This document shows, in pieces, positions 1-9,180 of a stretch of 41,395 nucleotides of DNA. Source of the stretch: Pseudomonadota bacterium (lineage in GTDB: Bacteria; Pseudomonadota; Gammaproteobacteria; Burkholderiales; Rhodocyclaceae); the NCBI GenBank assembly GCA_026399515.1, contig JAPLQT010000060.1:1-41395 (forward strand), in the 5' to 3' direction. The notes beneath the pieces are model-generated. The model had not been told where the DNA came from, searched no databases, and saw nothing but the letters and a program-made list of their open reading frames with translations. The position numbers and the translations under genes were made by a program. Position 1 is the stretch's first letter; each line of letters starts with the position of its first letter.

Positions 1-156
1 CGGGATGCTCTTGAAGTCCTGGGCGAAGTTCTTGACCTTGGCGCTGTTGATCAGTTCCTGGCCTTTCAGCACGCCGCCCAGCAGTAGGCCGATGATGACC
101 AGTACAATGGCAATTTCGATCAGGGTGAAACCGGATTGTTTCCTCGATATTTTCAT
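1..156 (-). CDS. Type IV (MSHA-like) prepilin, N-terminal part, cut by window edge
   Basis: Reading leftward from the ATG at 154-156, the first 52 residues begin MKISRKQSGFTLIEIAIV, a classic class III prepilin leader: short basic leader, glycine, then phenylalanine, with glutamate at mature position 5. A hydrophobic helix ending LLLGGVLKGQ follows. A prepilin peptidase would cut after the glycine, and the helix would pack in the pilus core. A strong ribosome binding site (GGAG) lies about 6 nt upstream of the ATG. The gene runs off the left edge, so its length and C-terminal disulfide region are unseen. It lies downstream of a sigma54-type promoter and next to the MSHA assembly genes, so it is probably the major pilin (mshA-like), though it could be a minor pilin. 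Confidence 0.85.
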   Translation of the reverse strand, partial: MKISRKQSGFTLIEIAIVLVIIGLLLGGVLKGQELINSAKVKNFAQDFKSIP

Positions 157-192
157 GTCGTTCTCCGTTATTTATATTTACGCTTATCCCTG

Positions 193-208
193 AGCAACAT
201 CCATGCCA
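193..208 (-). promoter_or_regulatory. sigma54 (-24/-12) promoter for the prepilin gene
   Basis: On the minus strand this reads TGGCATGGATGTTGCT, matching the sigma54 consensus (TGGCAC, five bases, TTGCW) in all but one base, with GG and GC separated by 10 nt. The predicted start of transcription is near 181, leaving a short leader of about 25 nt before the ATG at 156. An NtrC-family regulator gene at 15913-17370 and a palindrome just upstream (260-293) complete a plausible activation unit. Seen in sequence; function inferred. Confidence 0.75.
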
Positions 209-259
209 GCCAAAATGGGTGAATAGGGCGCTGAAAACGTCTGTTTCTTCGACACATAC

Positions 260-293
260 GACGATATTTCAACGTATATGTTGAAATATCGTC
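260..293. promoter_or_regulatory. 34-bp perfect palindrome, putative activator (enhancer) site
   Basis: Two perfectly complementary 14-base arms (GACGATATTTCAAC and GTTGAAATATCGTC) flank a 6-base centre GTATAT. It lies 52 bp upstream of the -24 element of the prepilin promoter, between the divergent prepilin and histidine kinase genes. The AT-rich, symmetric form and distance suit a binding site for a dimeric NtrC-type activator; a bidirectional hairpin is the alternative. A related sequence is found at 14132-14158. Confidence 0.6.
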
Positions 294-413
294 AGTTCTT
301 GGGTTTTTCCGGAGTTCGATTATGGCAATATTCCGGGCAGGCTGGGAACAGCGGTGTTACTTCTCCGGATCGACTCAACATGCCATTCAACCGCCCCTTA
401 ACTTAGATGTAGC

Positions 414-2157
414 ATGAGTTCTCCCGCCCCGCCTCGCTGGTCCGACTGGCTGGATCACCACCGCCGCTGGCTGCTGCTGGGGCAATTGCTATTGCTCCAC
501 GTGGGTTTGATGCAGGGCATGGACAACATCCAGGGACGGACCATGCTGGTGTCGCACATCGGCTTGTTCCTGATCTGGCAGCCGTTCGTGCGCGCCGAGT
601 CGCGCCTCAACTATTTTCATTTCACCCTGGTCTTCGCCTTGGTGGTGGCGGCGATCATCTGGCTCAATTGGGGAATTTTGATCATCTGGACGATGTTCCT
701 GGCAGGGATCATCGGCGGGAAGGTATTTTTCTTCGGCGGCCGCTGGAGCAAGTTCTTCTACTTGATGGCGCTGGCGTATCTGGTCACGGTGCTGTTGATT
801 TTCATCATACCGCAGGTCATTCCCCGGCCTCAGGCCGAGAACGAGGTGTTTATCGCCTTGGCCCGTTTTGCGCTACCTCTGATCCTGCTGGGGATGTTAG
901 TGCTGCCATCGGATGGGGAGATGGAACGGCGGGTTGAGGTCATCGACTTGATCTACAGCATATTTGTTTTCCTGGTGTTGGCGGTGCTGGTGCTCGGTAG
1001 CCTGGCGTTCATGCAGGTGCTGCAACTTGGGTATATCCAGTCGTTGATGGGGGCGCTGGCCACCAGCGCGTTGCTGTTGTTTCTGTTCAGTTGGACCTGG
1101 AACCCGATGGCGGGTTTTTCAGGGCTCAGTTCCGTCTTCTCCCGCTACCTGCTGTCGATAGGCTTGCCCTTCGAACGGTGGATGCATTCGCTGGCCGAGC
1201 ATTCGCAGAATCAAACCCATCCCGATGAATTTCTGGCCAGCATTTGCACCGATCTGGTAGGCCACTTGCCGTGGGTCATCGGCGGGAAATGGCATGCCAA
1301 TCAAAAGCACGGGGAATTCGGCGAGCTCCACGGACAAGCCAACGAGTTTCGCCACGGCGCTCTGTCCATTGTCCTGTTCAGCCAGCATCCCTTGAGCCCG
1401 TCGCTGATCTGGCATTTCAACCTGGTGGTCCAGATCATCGGCGAATTCTATGATGCCAAGATCGGCGCCCGCCAGCTCAGCCAGATGGCCTATCTCAAGG
1501 CGATTCATGAGACGGGAGCGCGGCTCACGCACGACGTCAAGAATCTGCTGCAATCCCTCAACATGCTGTGCTTCGCCGCCGAGCGCGAGGGAGACGAGGC
1601 GACTCTCTCCCCTCAATTCCAGGTCTTGCTGCGCCGGCAACTGCCGGTCATCTCGCAACGCCTGCAGCAGGCGCTCAATAAGCTGCAAAAGCCCTCGAGC
1701 GATCAGGACTCCTTGGTGGCGGCCCGGCAGTGGTGGGATGAGCAGCGCCTACAGTACGAGGATCAGGGAATCCGTTTCGAGTCCGTCGGCGACTTGGATG
1801 GCTTCGAACTTCCGGCAGACCTGTTCAATCATGTCACCGAGAACCTGTTGCAAAATGCGCTCGAGAAGCGGCGCAGCCATGCTCGACTGACTATCGACGC
1901 CCGAATCGAGATAATCCGTGTCGAAGGGAAGGACGGCCAGCTAACCCTGACCGTTTGCGACGATGGCGCGGCGATCCCATGGCAAGATCCTAGCCACCAT
2001 ACCCAATGGGGACGGCTATGGCATCGGCCTGTTTCAGGCCGCACGTCAGGCCGGATTGGCCGGTTATCGCCTGGAACTACTGAGCAATCGCCCCGGCAAA
2101 GTGTGCTTCAGGCTGGCGCCTGCCCCAGCCGGAAACATGGTCCCGTCGGTGGGCTGA
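414..2157 (+). CDS. Membrane sensor histidine kinase, frameshifted near the 3' end
   Basis: The N-terminal ~270 residues contain about seven or eight hydrophobic membrane segments. A soluble region of about 100 residues follows, then a histidine kinase core: H-box around residue 373 (THDVKNLLQSL), N-box (ENLLQNALEK) near residue 480 and G1 box (VCDDGAAIP). The conserved G2 region (GDGYGIGLFQAARQAG) is found only in the +1 frame, which runs to a stop at 2155-2157. One extra base in the CCC run at 1976-1978 (or loss of two) explains this. Unrepaired, the frame continues to 2189 with a nonsense tail. The gene is divergent from the prepilin and convergent with the pseudopilin, ending about 10 nt from its stop. 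It is probably the partner of the NtrC-type regulator at the other end of the pilus cluster (inference). Whether the frameshift is real or a sequencing error cannot be told here. Confidence 0.8.
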
Positions 2158-2166
2158 ACAGCGCCG

Positions 2167-3045
2167 TCAAGGCAGCTTGCCGGCAGTAATCATGCGGTTC
2201 ATCAGTTGGGACGTGGGGATCCAGATCAGCCGGTCGTCGATGGTGGTGTTGCTGACGAAAGTCGCGTCACCATCGGAGTTCTCGGCTTCCTCGGTGCCCG
2301 CGGCGGCGGCTGTCAATTGCGTGCCTAGAGTGGTATACGCCCCGAGGCCGTTGCCGCCATGCGAGATGACTATTGCGGGCAGCCAGTCGGCAAGCGTAAC
2401 GCCACCGTTGGCAACGGTAGCCGTGAGCACTTTAATGCCGCTTACAGCGGCGGGGGCGGTCGGGGTGGCGGGGTTGGTGGGGGAACAAAGTGCAAACGCC
2501 GCATGTATTACAGGGGAGGTTGATGGCGTGCAACCTGTACCAAAGAGCGTTTCCGCGGAGTTGATTCCCCGCGCGAAAAGGTTGCTGACTCGATAAGTGT
2601 AACGGTTTCCCCAGGCATCGGTTTCCAGCAGACCGAGCGTCGCCCAGGGCAATACCCCTCCCACCGTGTCGCCGGACGCTTGTGCCGCTGGAGCTACACA
2701 GGCCGTCGTTCCGATCGCGGCCACCCCTGTGCTGGCAGCTGCGGCGCAGGCACAATAAGTTATGCCACTGCTAACCATCGTTGCTTCAATTCCCGCATTC
2801 GCTGCTCCGCTGGCGATGGTCGCCTGGGCGGGACAGGGCAGGCGGCCATTGACGGCGGCGAATCCGATCAAGGCCTCGCGGATATCTGCCAGCGACTTCT
2901 CCGTCGCCCGCATGAACTCGACATCGCGTTGTGTGCCCAACGGAACCAGCAAGCCGCCGAGCAGCAGTGCCACAATCACCAGCACCACCGCCAGTTCCAT
3001 GAGGCTGAAGCCAAAGCTACGGAAAGCCACGGTGCGGGGTTTCAT
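2167..3045 (-). CDS. Pseudopilin with prepilin-type N-terminus (MSHA cluster)
   Basis: This 292-residue protein starts with a basic leader, a Gly-Phe cleavage site (SFGFSLMELAVV) with glutamate at mature position 5, and one hydrophobic helix. The rest is a large Thr/Ala-rich globular domain. The segment after the helix (EALIGFAAVNGRLPCP) is also found in the upstream neighbour (DALIGWA...GYLPCP), so the two minor pilins share a module. Its ATG overlaps the neighbour's stop by one base (TGATG), indicating translational coupling. It probably acts as a minor pilin in priming or capping the MSHA-type pilus; the exact msh name cannot be assigned. Confidence 0.8.
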   Translation of the reverse strand: MKPRTVAFRSFGFSLMELAVVLVIVALLLGGLLVPLGTQRDVEFMRATEKSLADIREALIGFAAVNGRLPCPAQATIASGAANAGIEATMVSSGITYCACAAAASTGVAAIGTTACVAPAAQASGDTVGGVLPWATLGLLETDAWGNRYTYRVSNLFARGINSAETLFGTGCTPSTSPVIHAAFALCSPTNPATPTAPAAVSGIKVLTATVANGGVTLADWLPAIVISHGGNGLGAYTTLGTQLTAAAAGTEEAENSDGDATFVSNTTIDDRLIWIPTSQLMNRMITAGKLP

Positions 3046-5309
3046 CAGTTGGGCATGATCTGAAGGTTGGAAATGACGACTGACTGATTGGCGGTTCCCT
3101 GTGAGGTTGTGAAGCCAAGGAAGACGCGCTTCATAGCTTCACCTGCGCCCGCAAGGTCAGTGATAGTGATGGTATCAGAGATCGCCGGATTGCATGAGGC
3201 GGATGCATCCGCTGCCACATTGGTCAGAACCGCAAACGGGCAATTGACATAGCTGCCGTTGAAGGCGAAATACGCCTTCAACGTATAGATGCCTTGGCCG
3301 GTTGTTGATGAGTAGGCGCGAGTGATGTCGATGTGGACGTCGTGGTTCTGGTTGTTGCTCATCGCGTTTCGACAGAACTTGTTGCCACCACCGACGGTGG
3401 TACATGCCGTCGTGCTCGAGACGGGGTTCACCGGATCCCCATTGCTGCCTCCGTTGCCATGAACATTGTCGTCGGTGCCGTTCGGATCGCCGGCGCTGTT
3501 GCCCCAATAGTCGAACGTGATATGGCGCGTCGAAACGCCGCCGCTCGATGGGTCGTTGTATGCTGCATCGGTCTTCGTGTCGAATTCGACCCCCAACTTC
3601 GGATACTTGATGGGAATTATTGTTCCGCTGCCGTTATTGCCGGAATATCCAATTGCCGCGTCGCCGGCCCCGCACATTTGCGTCGTCGGGTTGGAAGTGG
3701 CGTCGGCAAGGGCGAAGGTGAAGCCCTCGCTCTTGGACGTGAAGCGGAAGCGGAAGTAGATTCGCACCCCATTACCGAAGGGAACTGCCGTCGGATACCA
3801 GAAGCAGCCGTAATTTGTTCCCGCGGCGCCGCCCGTTCCGGTGGTCGCCAATGTGACACTGGTGCCAGCCACTGTTGTTACCGTGGTTCCCGCGGATTTG
3901 ACAGTCTGAAAGCTGGCGAGGTCCTGGCTGAAACTGAGTGCGCGCGTATAGAGACAACGCACGACATCGGTCGAGCGCGTGGTGGTCGAGTAGGTGTCCT
4001 GGGTGCCCGCGTAAGATGAGGTCGAGCCGCCGCTGGCGAGCGTTAGGGCGGACTCGAAATAATTGGCGAGCTGGCGCGCAGTGGTGGGCCGTGGGCCGCC
4101 GGTCGAACTCAGGCTGGTGCTCTCGCCGCCGAACAACAGCGCGCCGTCGCATTTCAGGCCATTGATGGTCAGACAATAGTTGTTGAGGTTGGAACAGAGG
4201 AGATAGCGGAATTGATCGTTCCAGTTGTCATAGTAGCTGTTGTAGGAGCCATCGGTCAGCACGTAGTTGCCGACTTTCAGGCTGGGCAGTTCGCCGATCT
4301 GCCAGGCCGTGCCCTGGGTGTAGGCGGCTTGGTTGGTAGGGGTCGTCAAGTAGGGGGCTGCGGAGCGCGGGGTGCCGCCATTGTTGGTGATATCGTCGAA
4401 GATGCGGCTTTCGAGAGTGGACTTCGCCAGTTCGATGAAGTTATTGATCTGCCCGACCGGGGTTCCGGTCGCAATGTTGGTGAAGTCGGAACGCTTCTTG
4501 ATGAGGTCGAATATTTCCTTGGGCGTGATCCAGACCAGCAAGTCATTGTTGGTCGAACTACCCCGAGTGCCTTGGGTCAGCGTGATGGTGTTGTTGGCAC
4601 CGGTGACGGCAAAGGTGGCGAAGGTGTAACCGCCGTCGAGATAGGACGACAAGGCCTGCTGGTTCGCAGGATTCACATTGCAGGGTTGTGACTGGGCAGG
4701 CCCAGTGCCGTTACGGTCCTGGGTTGCCAAGGGTGCTCCCGGAGCAATGATCACTGCCGCCGCTCCACCGTTAGCGTCATTGGGTGCTGCCAACGTATTG
4801 CCGCTTGAATCGAGGATTTGGAACTGGCCTTGTGCATCCCAGTTCATCAGGGTGCTGGTCGCCATGAGGTCGTTCTTGAACGTCCCGGAGACAGCGTACC
4901 AGAGGCAGTTGCCGTCGGCATCGCGCAGGTCGGGGAGGCCAAGCGCTTGGTAGGGTAGCAGGCCAACCGCCGCCAGATTCGCGGCGCTGCAGTTGAAGGT
5001 AACAGAGCCGTCCCCTGTCAGAGAATCCGGGCAAGGCAGATAGCCAAAGACAGGAGTATTAGCAGCGACGGCATTATTTCTGTCGCGATAATTTATCGCC
5101 CAGCCGATCAACGCATCCTTGGCCAGGGTGAGCGATTTCAGGTTAGCTTCGTCACGCGAGTACTTGCGCGAGGCGAACTCCAACTGGCTGGTGACGACGA
5201 ACAGTGATCCCATCACCACGATCACCAGCGTGATCAGCAAGGCGAAGCCCCGCTGCCGCTGATCGCCGCGCATCGGACAAGGACTAGCGGTGGCGCTGCT
5301 TGGCTTCAT
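3045..5309 (-). CDS. Large minor pilin with C-terminal L-type lectin-like domain
   Basis: The 754-residue protein has a prepilin-like start (QRGFALLITLVIVV) that lacks glutamate at position 5, as in PilX/GspK-type minor pilins. It shares the ALIGWA...GYLPCP module with its downstream neighbour. From about residue 490 to the end it resembles an L-type (legume-type, ConA-like) lectin: a GFTFALADA strand, GAGDAAIGYSG, a KLGVEFDTK segment typical of the metal-site strand, HDVHIDIT, and a final FLGFTTSQG strand. The family resemblance is judged by eye. A lectin at the end of a minor pilin suggests a pilus-tip adhesin binding sugars, comparable in role to MshQ of Vibrio MSHA. The start at 5309 overlaps the upstream gene; an in-frame ATG at 5273 is possible but has a weaker ribosome binding site. 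Confidence 0.8.
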   Translation of the reverse strand: MKPSSATASPCPMRGDQRQRGFALLITLVIVVMGSLFVVTSQLEFASRKYSRDEANLKSLTLAKDALIGWAINYRDRNNAVAANTPVFGYLPCPDSLTGDGSVTFNCSAANLAAVGLLPYQALGLPDLRDADGNCLWYAVSGTFKNDLMATSTLMNWDAQGQFQILDSSGNTLAAPNDANGGAAAVIIAPGAPLATQDRNGTGPAQSQPCNVNPANQQALSSYLDGGYTFATFAVTGANNTITLTQGTRGSSTNNDLLVWITPKEIFDLIKKRSDFTNIATGTPVGQINNFIELAKSTLESRIFDDITNNGGTPRSAAPYLTTPTNQAAYTQGTAWQIGELPSLKVGNYVLTDGSYNSYYDNWNDQFRYLLCSNLNNYCLTINGLKCDGALLFGGESTSLSSTGGPRPTTARQLANYFESALTLASGGSTSSYAGTQDTYSTTTRSTDVVRCLYTRALSFSQDLASFQTVKSAGTTVTTVAGTSVTLATTGTGGAAGTNYGCFWYPTAVPFGNGVRIYFRFRFTSKSEGFTFALADATSNPTTQMCGAGDAAIGYSGNNGSGTIIPIKYPKLGVEFDTKTDAAYNDPSSGGVSTRHITFDYWGNSAGDPNGTDDNVHGNGGSNGDPVNPVSSTTACTTVGGGNKFCRNAMSNNQNHDVHIDITRAYSSTTGQGIYTLKAYFAFNGSYVNCPFAVLTNVAADASASCNPAISDTITITDLAGAGEAMKRVFLGFTTSQGTANQSVVISNLQIMPN

Positions 5310-5790
5310 CGCCTCTGTTGATCTGTATCTGCCCGCCCGCCAATCCGTCGGTCGTTTCCTGTGTGGCGCGATTGAGCGTTTCTCCGATTCTCATGGACGT
5401 CAGCGGTTCGTCACCGACGCGAATACCGACACGATCCATTTCCCTGGATGACGGAGCGACCAGGACGCCGGTACCGGCATTGTCAACCTGCTGCGGACGG
5501 CCATTGACCCAGACGGTCGCCTTGTTCCCGCTACGGCGGACCACTCCGTTGAGATGCACGCTGGCGACTTCGACAGTTTCCTGGGTCTTCTCCTGGATGT
5601 TGAGCTGGCGTTGCCGCTCCAGCGCGGCGCGGCGTTCCGGAGTGAAGAAAAGACGACCGAGGGGTTCGGCCCGGACATGTGCCGTAGCTAAAGCCAGCGC
5701 CACGGTCGCCAGCGACACTCGCAAGACTCGGGTGGCCGCTGCCCCGGATGAAGCGACCAGTACGCCGCCATGAAATCCTTCTTTCATCAT
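5284..5790 (-). CDS. mshK: MshK-like pilus assembly protein (GspC/PilP-like role)
   Basis: A 168-residue protein with a hydrophobic signal or anchor segment ending near the ALATAHVRA site, then LGRLFFTPERRAALERQRQ and a small beta domain (LNGVVRRSGNKATVWVNGRP) like the short inner-membrane/periplasm linkers of type IV pilus and type II secretion systems. It follows the PilO-like gene with a 4-base ATGA overlap and overlaps the start of the large minor pilin, so it is translationally embedded in the operon. The name rests on position and domain style rather than strong sequence signature. It would connect the inner-membrane platform with the secretin. Confidence 0.6.
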   Translation of the reverse strand: MMKEGFHGGVLVASSGAAATRVLRVSLATVALALATAHVRAEPLGRLFFTPERRAALERQRQLNIQEKTQETVEVASVHLNGVVRRSGNKATVWVNGRPQQVDNAGTGVLVAPSSREMDRVGIRVGDEPLTSMRIGETLNRATQETTDGLAGGQIQINRGDEAKQRHR

Positions 5791-6377
5791 TGGCCGGGAG
5801 TCCTTTCGCGCAGGGTAATCCAGTCGACCGAGCAGTCGGCCGATAGTTGGACCGAGCTTCCGGCACGCGTCTGTTTCATCACATTGCAGCTTTTCACGCT
5901 GGTGTACGCCCGCATGCTGTCGCGCAAGTCCGCCAGGAAGATCAGTAGATCCTCTTCGTGCAGCAACTGCATCTGCAAGCGCATATTGCTGACCATGAAA
6001 TCGAAACCGCTGGCGGCGTTGCTGTCGAGGACTTGCTGGGGCTCGAGTTCGTAGACCACATCCAGCAGCTTTCGCGTCGTCTTGATCTTGCGGATCTGCT
6101 CGATCCAGTCGAGCCGGCGTTCGCTGCCGATATAGCCGTGGTCCACGATGCTTTGGTAGCGGGAAAATTTCTCGAGGAGTTCCTTTTCTTCATTTTGCGC
6201 ATTGGCGAGCTTGCCCTGCACTTCGCCGCGTGTGGTCATCGCCTGTTTGTGTATCTTCTGCGCGTCTATCAGCAAGCTCCGCGAGTAGAGCAACATCGCC
6301 GCGCCGATCAGCGCCGTTGAAACGAACAGGACCAGGTTCCAGCGGATTCTTTTGAGAACATTTGCGACAGGATTCAT
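5787..6377 (-). CDS. mshJ: PilO/MshJ-like pilus assembly protein
   Basis: The 196 residues contain one N-terminal membrane helix (about residues 15-35), a coiled-coil-prone stretch (EVQGKLANAQNEEKELLEKFSR) and a C-terminal ferredoxin-like region, the layout of PilO/GspM proteins. It sits directly after the PilM/PilN-like gene and overlaps the next gene by four bases. It should be part of the inner-membrane alignment complex that links the ATPase platform to the secretin. The mshJ name is from gene order in MSHA loci. Confidence 0.65.
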   Translation of the reverse strand: MNPVANVLKRIRWNLVLFVSTALIGAAMLLYSRSLLIDAQKIHKQAMTTRGEVQGKLANAQNEEKELLEKFSRYQSIVDHGYIGSERRLDWIEQIRKIKTTRKLLDVVYELEPQQVLDSNAASGFDFMVSNMRLQMQLLHEEDLLIFLADLRDSMRAYTSVKSCNVMKQTRAGSSVQLSADCSVDWITLRERTPGQ

Positions 6378-6408
6378 GGCGCGGATTGCCGATCAATGAG
6401 CTGGGGGA

Positions 6409-7962
6409 TCACAGTTTTTGTACGATACGGACTGAAAATTTCGGCACTTCGATGACGGCGGAGGATTCGTCGCTGCTTCTCAGCGTCTTGGACGATTCGA
6501 CGTCGAATGGCAGTTTCAGGGTGCGTACCTGCACCTTGCCGTCCTTGCCCAGGCTGGTATTGAAAGTATCGATGATGCTTTTCAAAGTGCGTTCGTCGTT
6601 CTTTAGGGCTACCGGAAGCTGGGCATAGACATCGGCGATCACGAACAGATCGCTGGCGAGGTTGCTCTTTGCCGGGGCGGCCTGCTTTCCTGAGCCGTCC
6701 GCCGCTGGCGAGGCATCCTCGGGGTTATTGCCTATCTTCCAGTCGATACGGTCGAGTTCCACGCGTTGCGCCTGCTGAAGCGCCTCGCTGATGCGGCGGT
6801 ACATCGGCTCCAGGGTGGGCGTGCGTTTCACCAGGGTGTCGTAGCGCTCGATGAGGGCTCGCAGGTTGTTGCTGGTAAACGGCATGGTCGGCAGGGTCTT
6901 GAGGGCGGCGGTGTATTGCAGCCCGGTCACCTTCGCCTGCTCGGTTTCATCCCGCACCTGGTAGAGCTGGATCATTTGCTTGCTGGAGAATACCAGGCAG
7001 GAAAGCAAGATCACCAGGCTGGCACTGTTCAACGCCAGGCGTGTTTGCCAAAGCCGGTAGAGACGGCGTTGGGTGGAATCCGCAAATTGCTGGCCCGGGG
7101 TATTTCGCACCATCAAATGCAGGAAGAACGTTTCGCTATGCGAATCGGCCGGAACGGTTTTCAGGCTATAACGGCCTGATTCGGCGGTGAGGTCGAGGAA
7201 TTCGAAATGCACCTCGTCGGTGTCGCGACAGCGTTCCTGGAAGCTGGTCGTGTGGGCGGGGTGAGTCAGCACCAGGGTCGGCAACTTCAATCCGCGATCG
7301 ATCAGTCGATAGCCGATCAGATATTGATAGATTCTGGCCGACTCGACCGCGCAGGACGTAATCACCTCGTCCAAAGTATCGTTGGCCAGCGGTGTCAAAC
7401 GGGAAAAACGCAAGTGTCCGTTATCGAAGAAGGTCTGGCGCAGGCCGCCGCGTGTCAGCGTCACTAGCAGAAACTGGGTGGGGTGGTCGGGGATTTTCTT
7501 GACATACGCCCTGGCAAACGTGTGGGCGATCAGGGGCAGCGAATAGACGCCTACGAGCTGGCATTCGGCATCGCGCAACGCCTCCAGCCAAGGCTCGAAC
7601 ATCGATGTTTTGGTCAAGGCGACGAATAGGATCTTGTCGTCGCGGCGGCCGCTGGTCTCGCGACCGAGAGGGATGGCGAGATTCAGCGGGGCGCCATGGA
7701 AATATTGGTCGTTCTTGCGTTTCAACAACGCCGTGCGGTCGCGGCCCTGGACATGGGGAATGACATCGGGCTGGAATCCTTCCTCGACGACATCAGCGAG
7801 GATATAGAAAAGGCTCAGCCTGTTCAGCTTGAGGTAGGCGGCGAATAGTTCCAATCCGCTGCTGTCGGCGGCGAAGCTGTCTTCCGGCGTCAGCTTACCG
7901 GCATGCCAGTTGAATGCCGACAGGCGATTTGCATCGAGATAGAAAAGGCGGCGCTGCGGCAT
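6409..7962 (-). CDS. mshI: MshI-like protein: PilM-like N-terminus with PilN-like C-terminus
   Basis: The 517-residue protein has a cytoplasmic half of about 300 residues that is PilM-like in layout, one membrane helix around residues 307-325 (SASLVILLSCLVFSSK), and a periplasmic PilN-like half with a coiled-coil start (YQVRDETEQAK). In twitching type IV pili these parts are usually two proteins, PilM and PilN; the single-chain form with this position between the platform protein and the PilO-like protein fits MSHA loci. It would couple the assembly ATPase to the periplasmic alignment complex. The gene starts 18 nt downstream of the mshG stop. Confidence 0.65.
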   Translation of the reverse strand: MPQRRLFYLDANRLSAFNWHAGKLTPEDSFAADSSGLELFAAYLKLNRLSLFYILADVVEEGFQPDVIPHVQGRDRTALLKRKNDQYFHGAPLNLAIPLGRETSGRRDDKILFVALTKTSMFEPWLEALRDAECQLVGVYSLPLIAHTFARAYVKKIPDHPTQFLLVTLTRGGLRQTFFDNGHLRFSRLTPLANDTLDEVITSCAVESARIYQYLIGYRLIDRGLKLPTLVLTHPAHTTSFQERCRDTDEVHFEFLDLTAESGRYSLKTVPADSHSETFFLHLMVRNTPGQQFADSTQRRLYRLWQTRLALNSASLVILLSCLVFSSKQMIQLYQVRDETEQAKVTGLQYTAALKTLPTMPFTSNNLRALIERYDTLVKRTPTLEPMYRRISEALQQAQRVELDRIDWKIGNNPEDASPAADGSGKQAAPAKSNLASDLFVIADVYAQLPVALKNDERTLKSIIDTFNTSLGKDGKVQVRTLKLPFDVESSKTLRSSDESSAVIEVPKFSVRIVQKL

Positions 7963-7980
7963 GAGCGTAGCTGATGTGGA

Positions 7981-9180
7981 CTAGGTCTTGAGCTTGGCGA
8001 TGATGTCGTAAATCGGACCCAGCACCGCGATCATCACCCAGCCCAGGATCACGCCGACGATCATGGTCATCGCCGGTTCTATCATCGCCTGCACTTTCTC
8101 GATCGATTCCTTGACATCGCGGTTGTAAAAATAGCTCACGTTGATCAGCGCTTTGTCGAGCCCGCCGGTGTTTTCGCCGACGCGCAGCATGCGAATTACC
8201 AATGGCGGAAACAGGTTGATGTTCTGGAAGGCGGCGGTGACGTTCTGGCCGTCCGCGATCATCTGGCCCGCGCGCACCAGTCCTTCCCGGATGACGACAT
8301 TGCCGACGACGTTCTCGGTGGTGTGGATGGCGTCGATGATGGAAATCCCGGACGCGTACAGCATGGCAAAGATGCCGGCGAAGCGGGACAGGATGATCTT
8401 GCGCAAGATTATGCCGACAAAGGGAATCTTCAGCTTGAACCCGTCGAAATAACGGCGGGCTACGGAGTTCTTGCGTATCCAGACGAACAGGCCGACGGTG
8501 ATGATGATCGGGACGAAAATGATCAGGTACCAGAAGTTGACGAAAATGTCGGAGGTGGCCATCAGCACTTTGGTTTGCATCGGCAGTTCCTGGCCCATGT
8601 TCTTGATGAAGCCGGCCATTTTTGGCACCAGGTAGATCATCATGAAAAATGTCACCAGGACGACGACCACACCGAGAAAGGCCGGATACATGATGAGCTT
8701 CTTGGTCTGTGCCGCCAGTTCATCCTGCCACTTGAGGGAATCAACCAGGCTTTGCAGGACTCCCGGCAGGTTGCCGGTGTCTTCCCCGGCCCGAATCAGG
8801 CTGATGAACACTTCATCGAAAGTTCGTGGATGCTCCAGCATGGCCTGGGACAACGTTTTGCCGCCCTCGATGCTTTCGATCATGCCGGCCAGCACTTGTT
8901 TGAATTGCGGATGGGAGATGCTGTCGCGCAAATCGGTCAGCCCTTCCAGGATAGGCACGCCGGACCGGGTCAGTTGTTCGAGGTGGAAACAAAAGTTGAT
9001 GAGCTCGGGGCGCGGCACCTTGCCGGTGTTCATCATGCCGCCTTTCTTGACGGGGTCGCCCTTGATGAAGTCGAGATCGATGCGTTTCAGGCGCATTTCG
9101 AGATCGATCAGGTTGGCGGCCTCCATCTGGCCATTCACCATGCGGCCGTTCGCATCCATCGCCTTGTAGGCGAAGAGCAT
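7981..9180 (-). CDS. mshG: Type II secretion F / PilC-family platform protein (MshG)
   Basis: The 399-residue protein has the duplicated T2SSF layout: a soluble helical repeat (TRSGVPILEGL... FISLIRAGEDTGNLPGVL), a membrane hairpin (VVVVLVTFFMMIYLV, then WYLIIFVPIIITVG), a second helical repeat (LYASGISIIDAI... MLRVGENTGGLDKAL) and a final membrane helix. The ATG at 9178-9180 overlaps the stop of the ATPase gene by one base (TAATG). A longer open frame upstream to 9519 is just the ATPase gene read out of frame. It is the inner-membrane platform on which the ATPase drives pilin extraction. Confidence 0.92.
   Translation of the reverse strand: MLFAYKAMDANGRMVNGQMEAANLIDLEMRLKRIDLDFIKGDPVKKGGMMNTGKVPRPELINFCFHLEQLTRSGVPILEGLTDLRDSISHPQFKQVLAGMIESIEGGKTLSQAMLEHPRTFDEVFISLIRAGEDTGNLPGVLQSLVDSLKWQDELAAQTKKLIMYPAFLGVVVVLVTFFMMIYLVPKMAGFIKNMGQELPMQTKVLMATSDIFVNFWYLIIFVPIIITVGLFVWIRKNSVARRYFDGFKLKIPFVGIILRKIILSRFAGIFAMLYASGISIIDAIHTTENVVGNVVIREGLVRAGQMIADGQNVTAAFQNINLFPPLVIRMLRVGENTGGLDKALINVSYFYNRDVKESIEKVQAMIEPAMTMIVGVILGWVMIAVLGPIYDIIAKLKT

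Noticed and set aside
5-193. Plus-strand open frame of 62 residues at the left edge
   Set aside because: It is the reverse strand of the prepilin gene, whose minus-strand frame has a clear prepilin leader and ribosome binding site.
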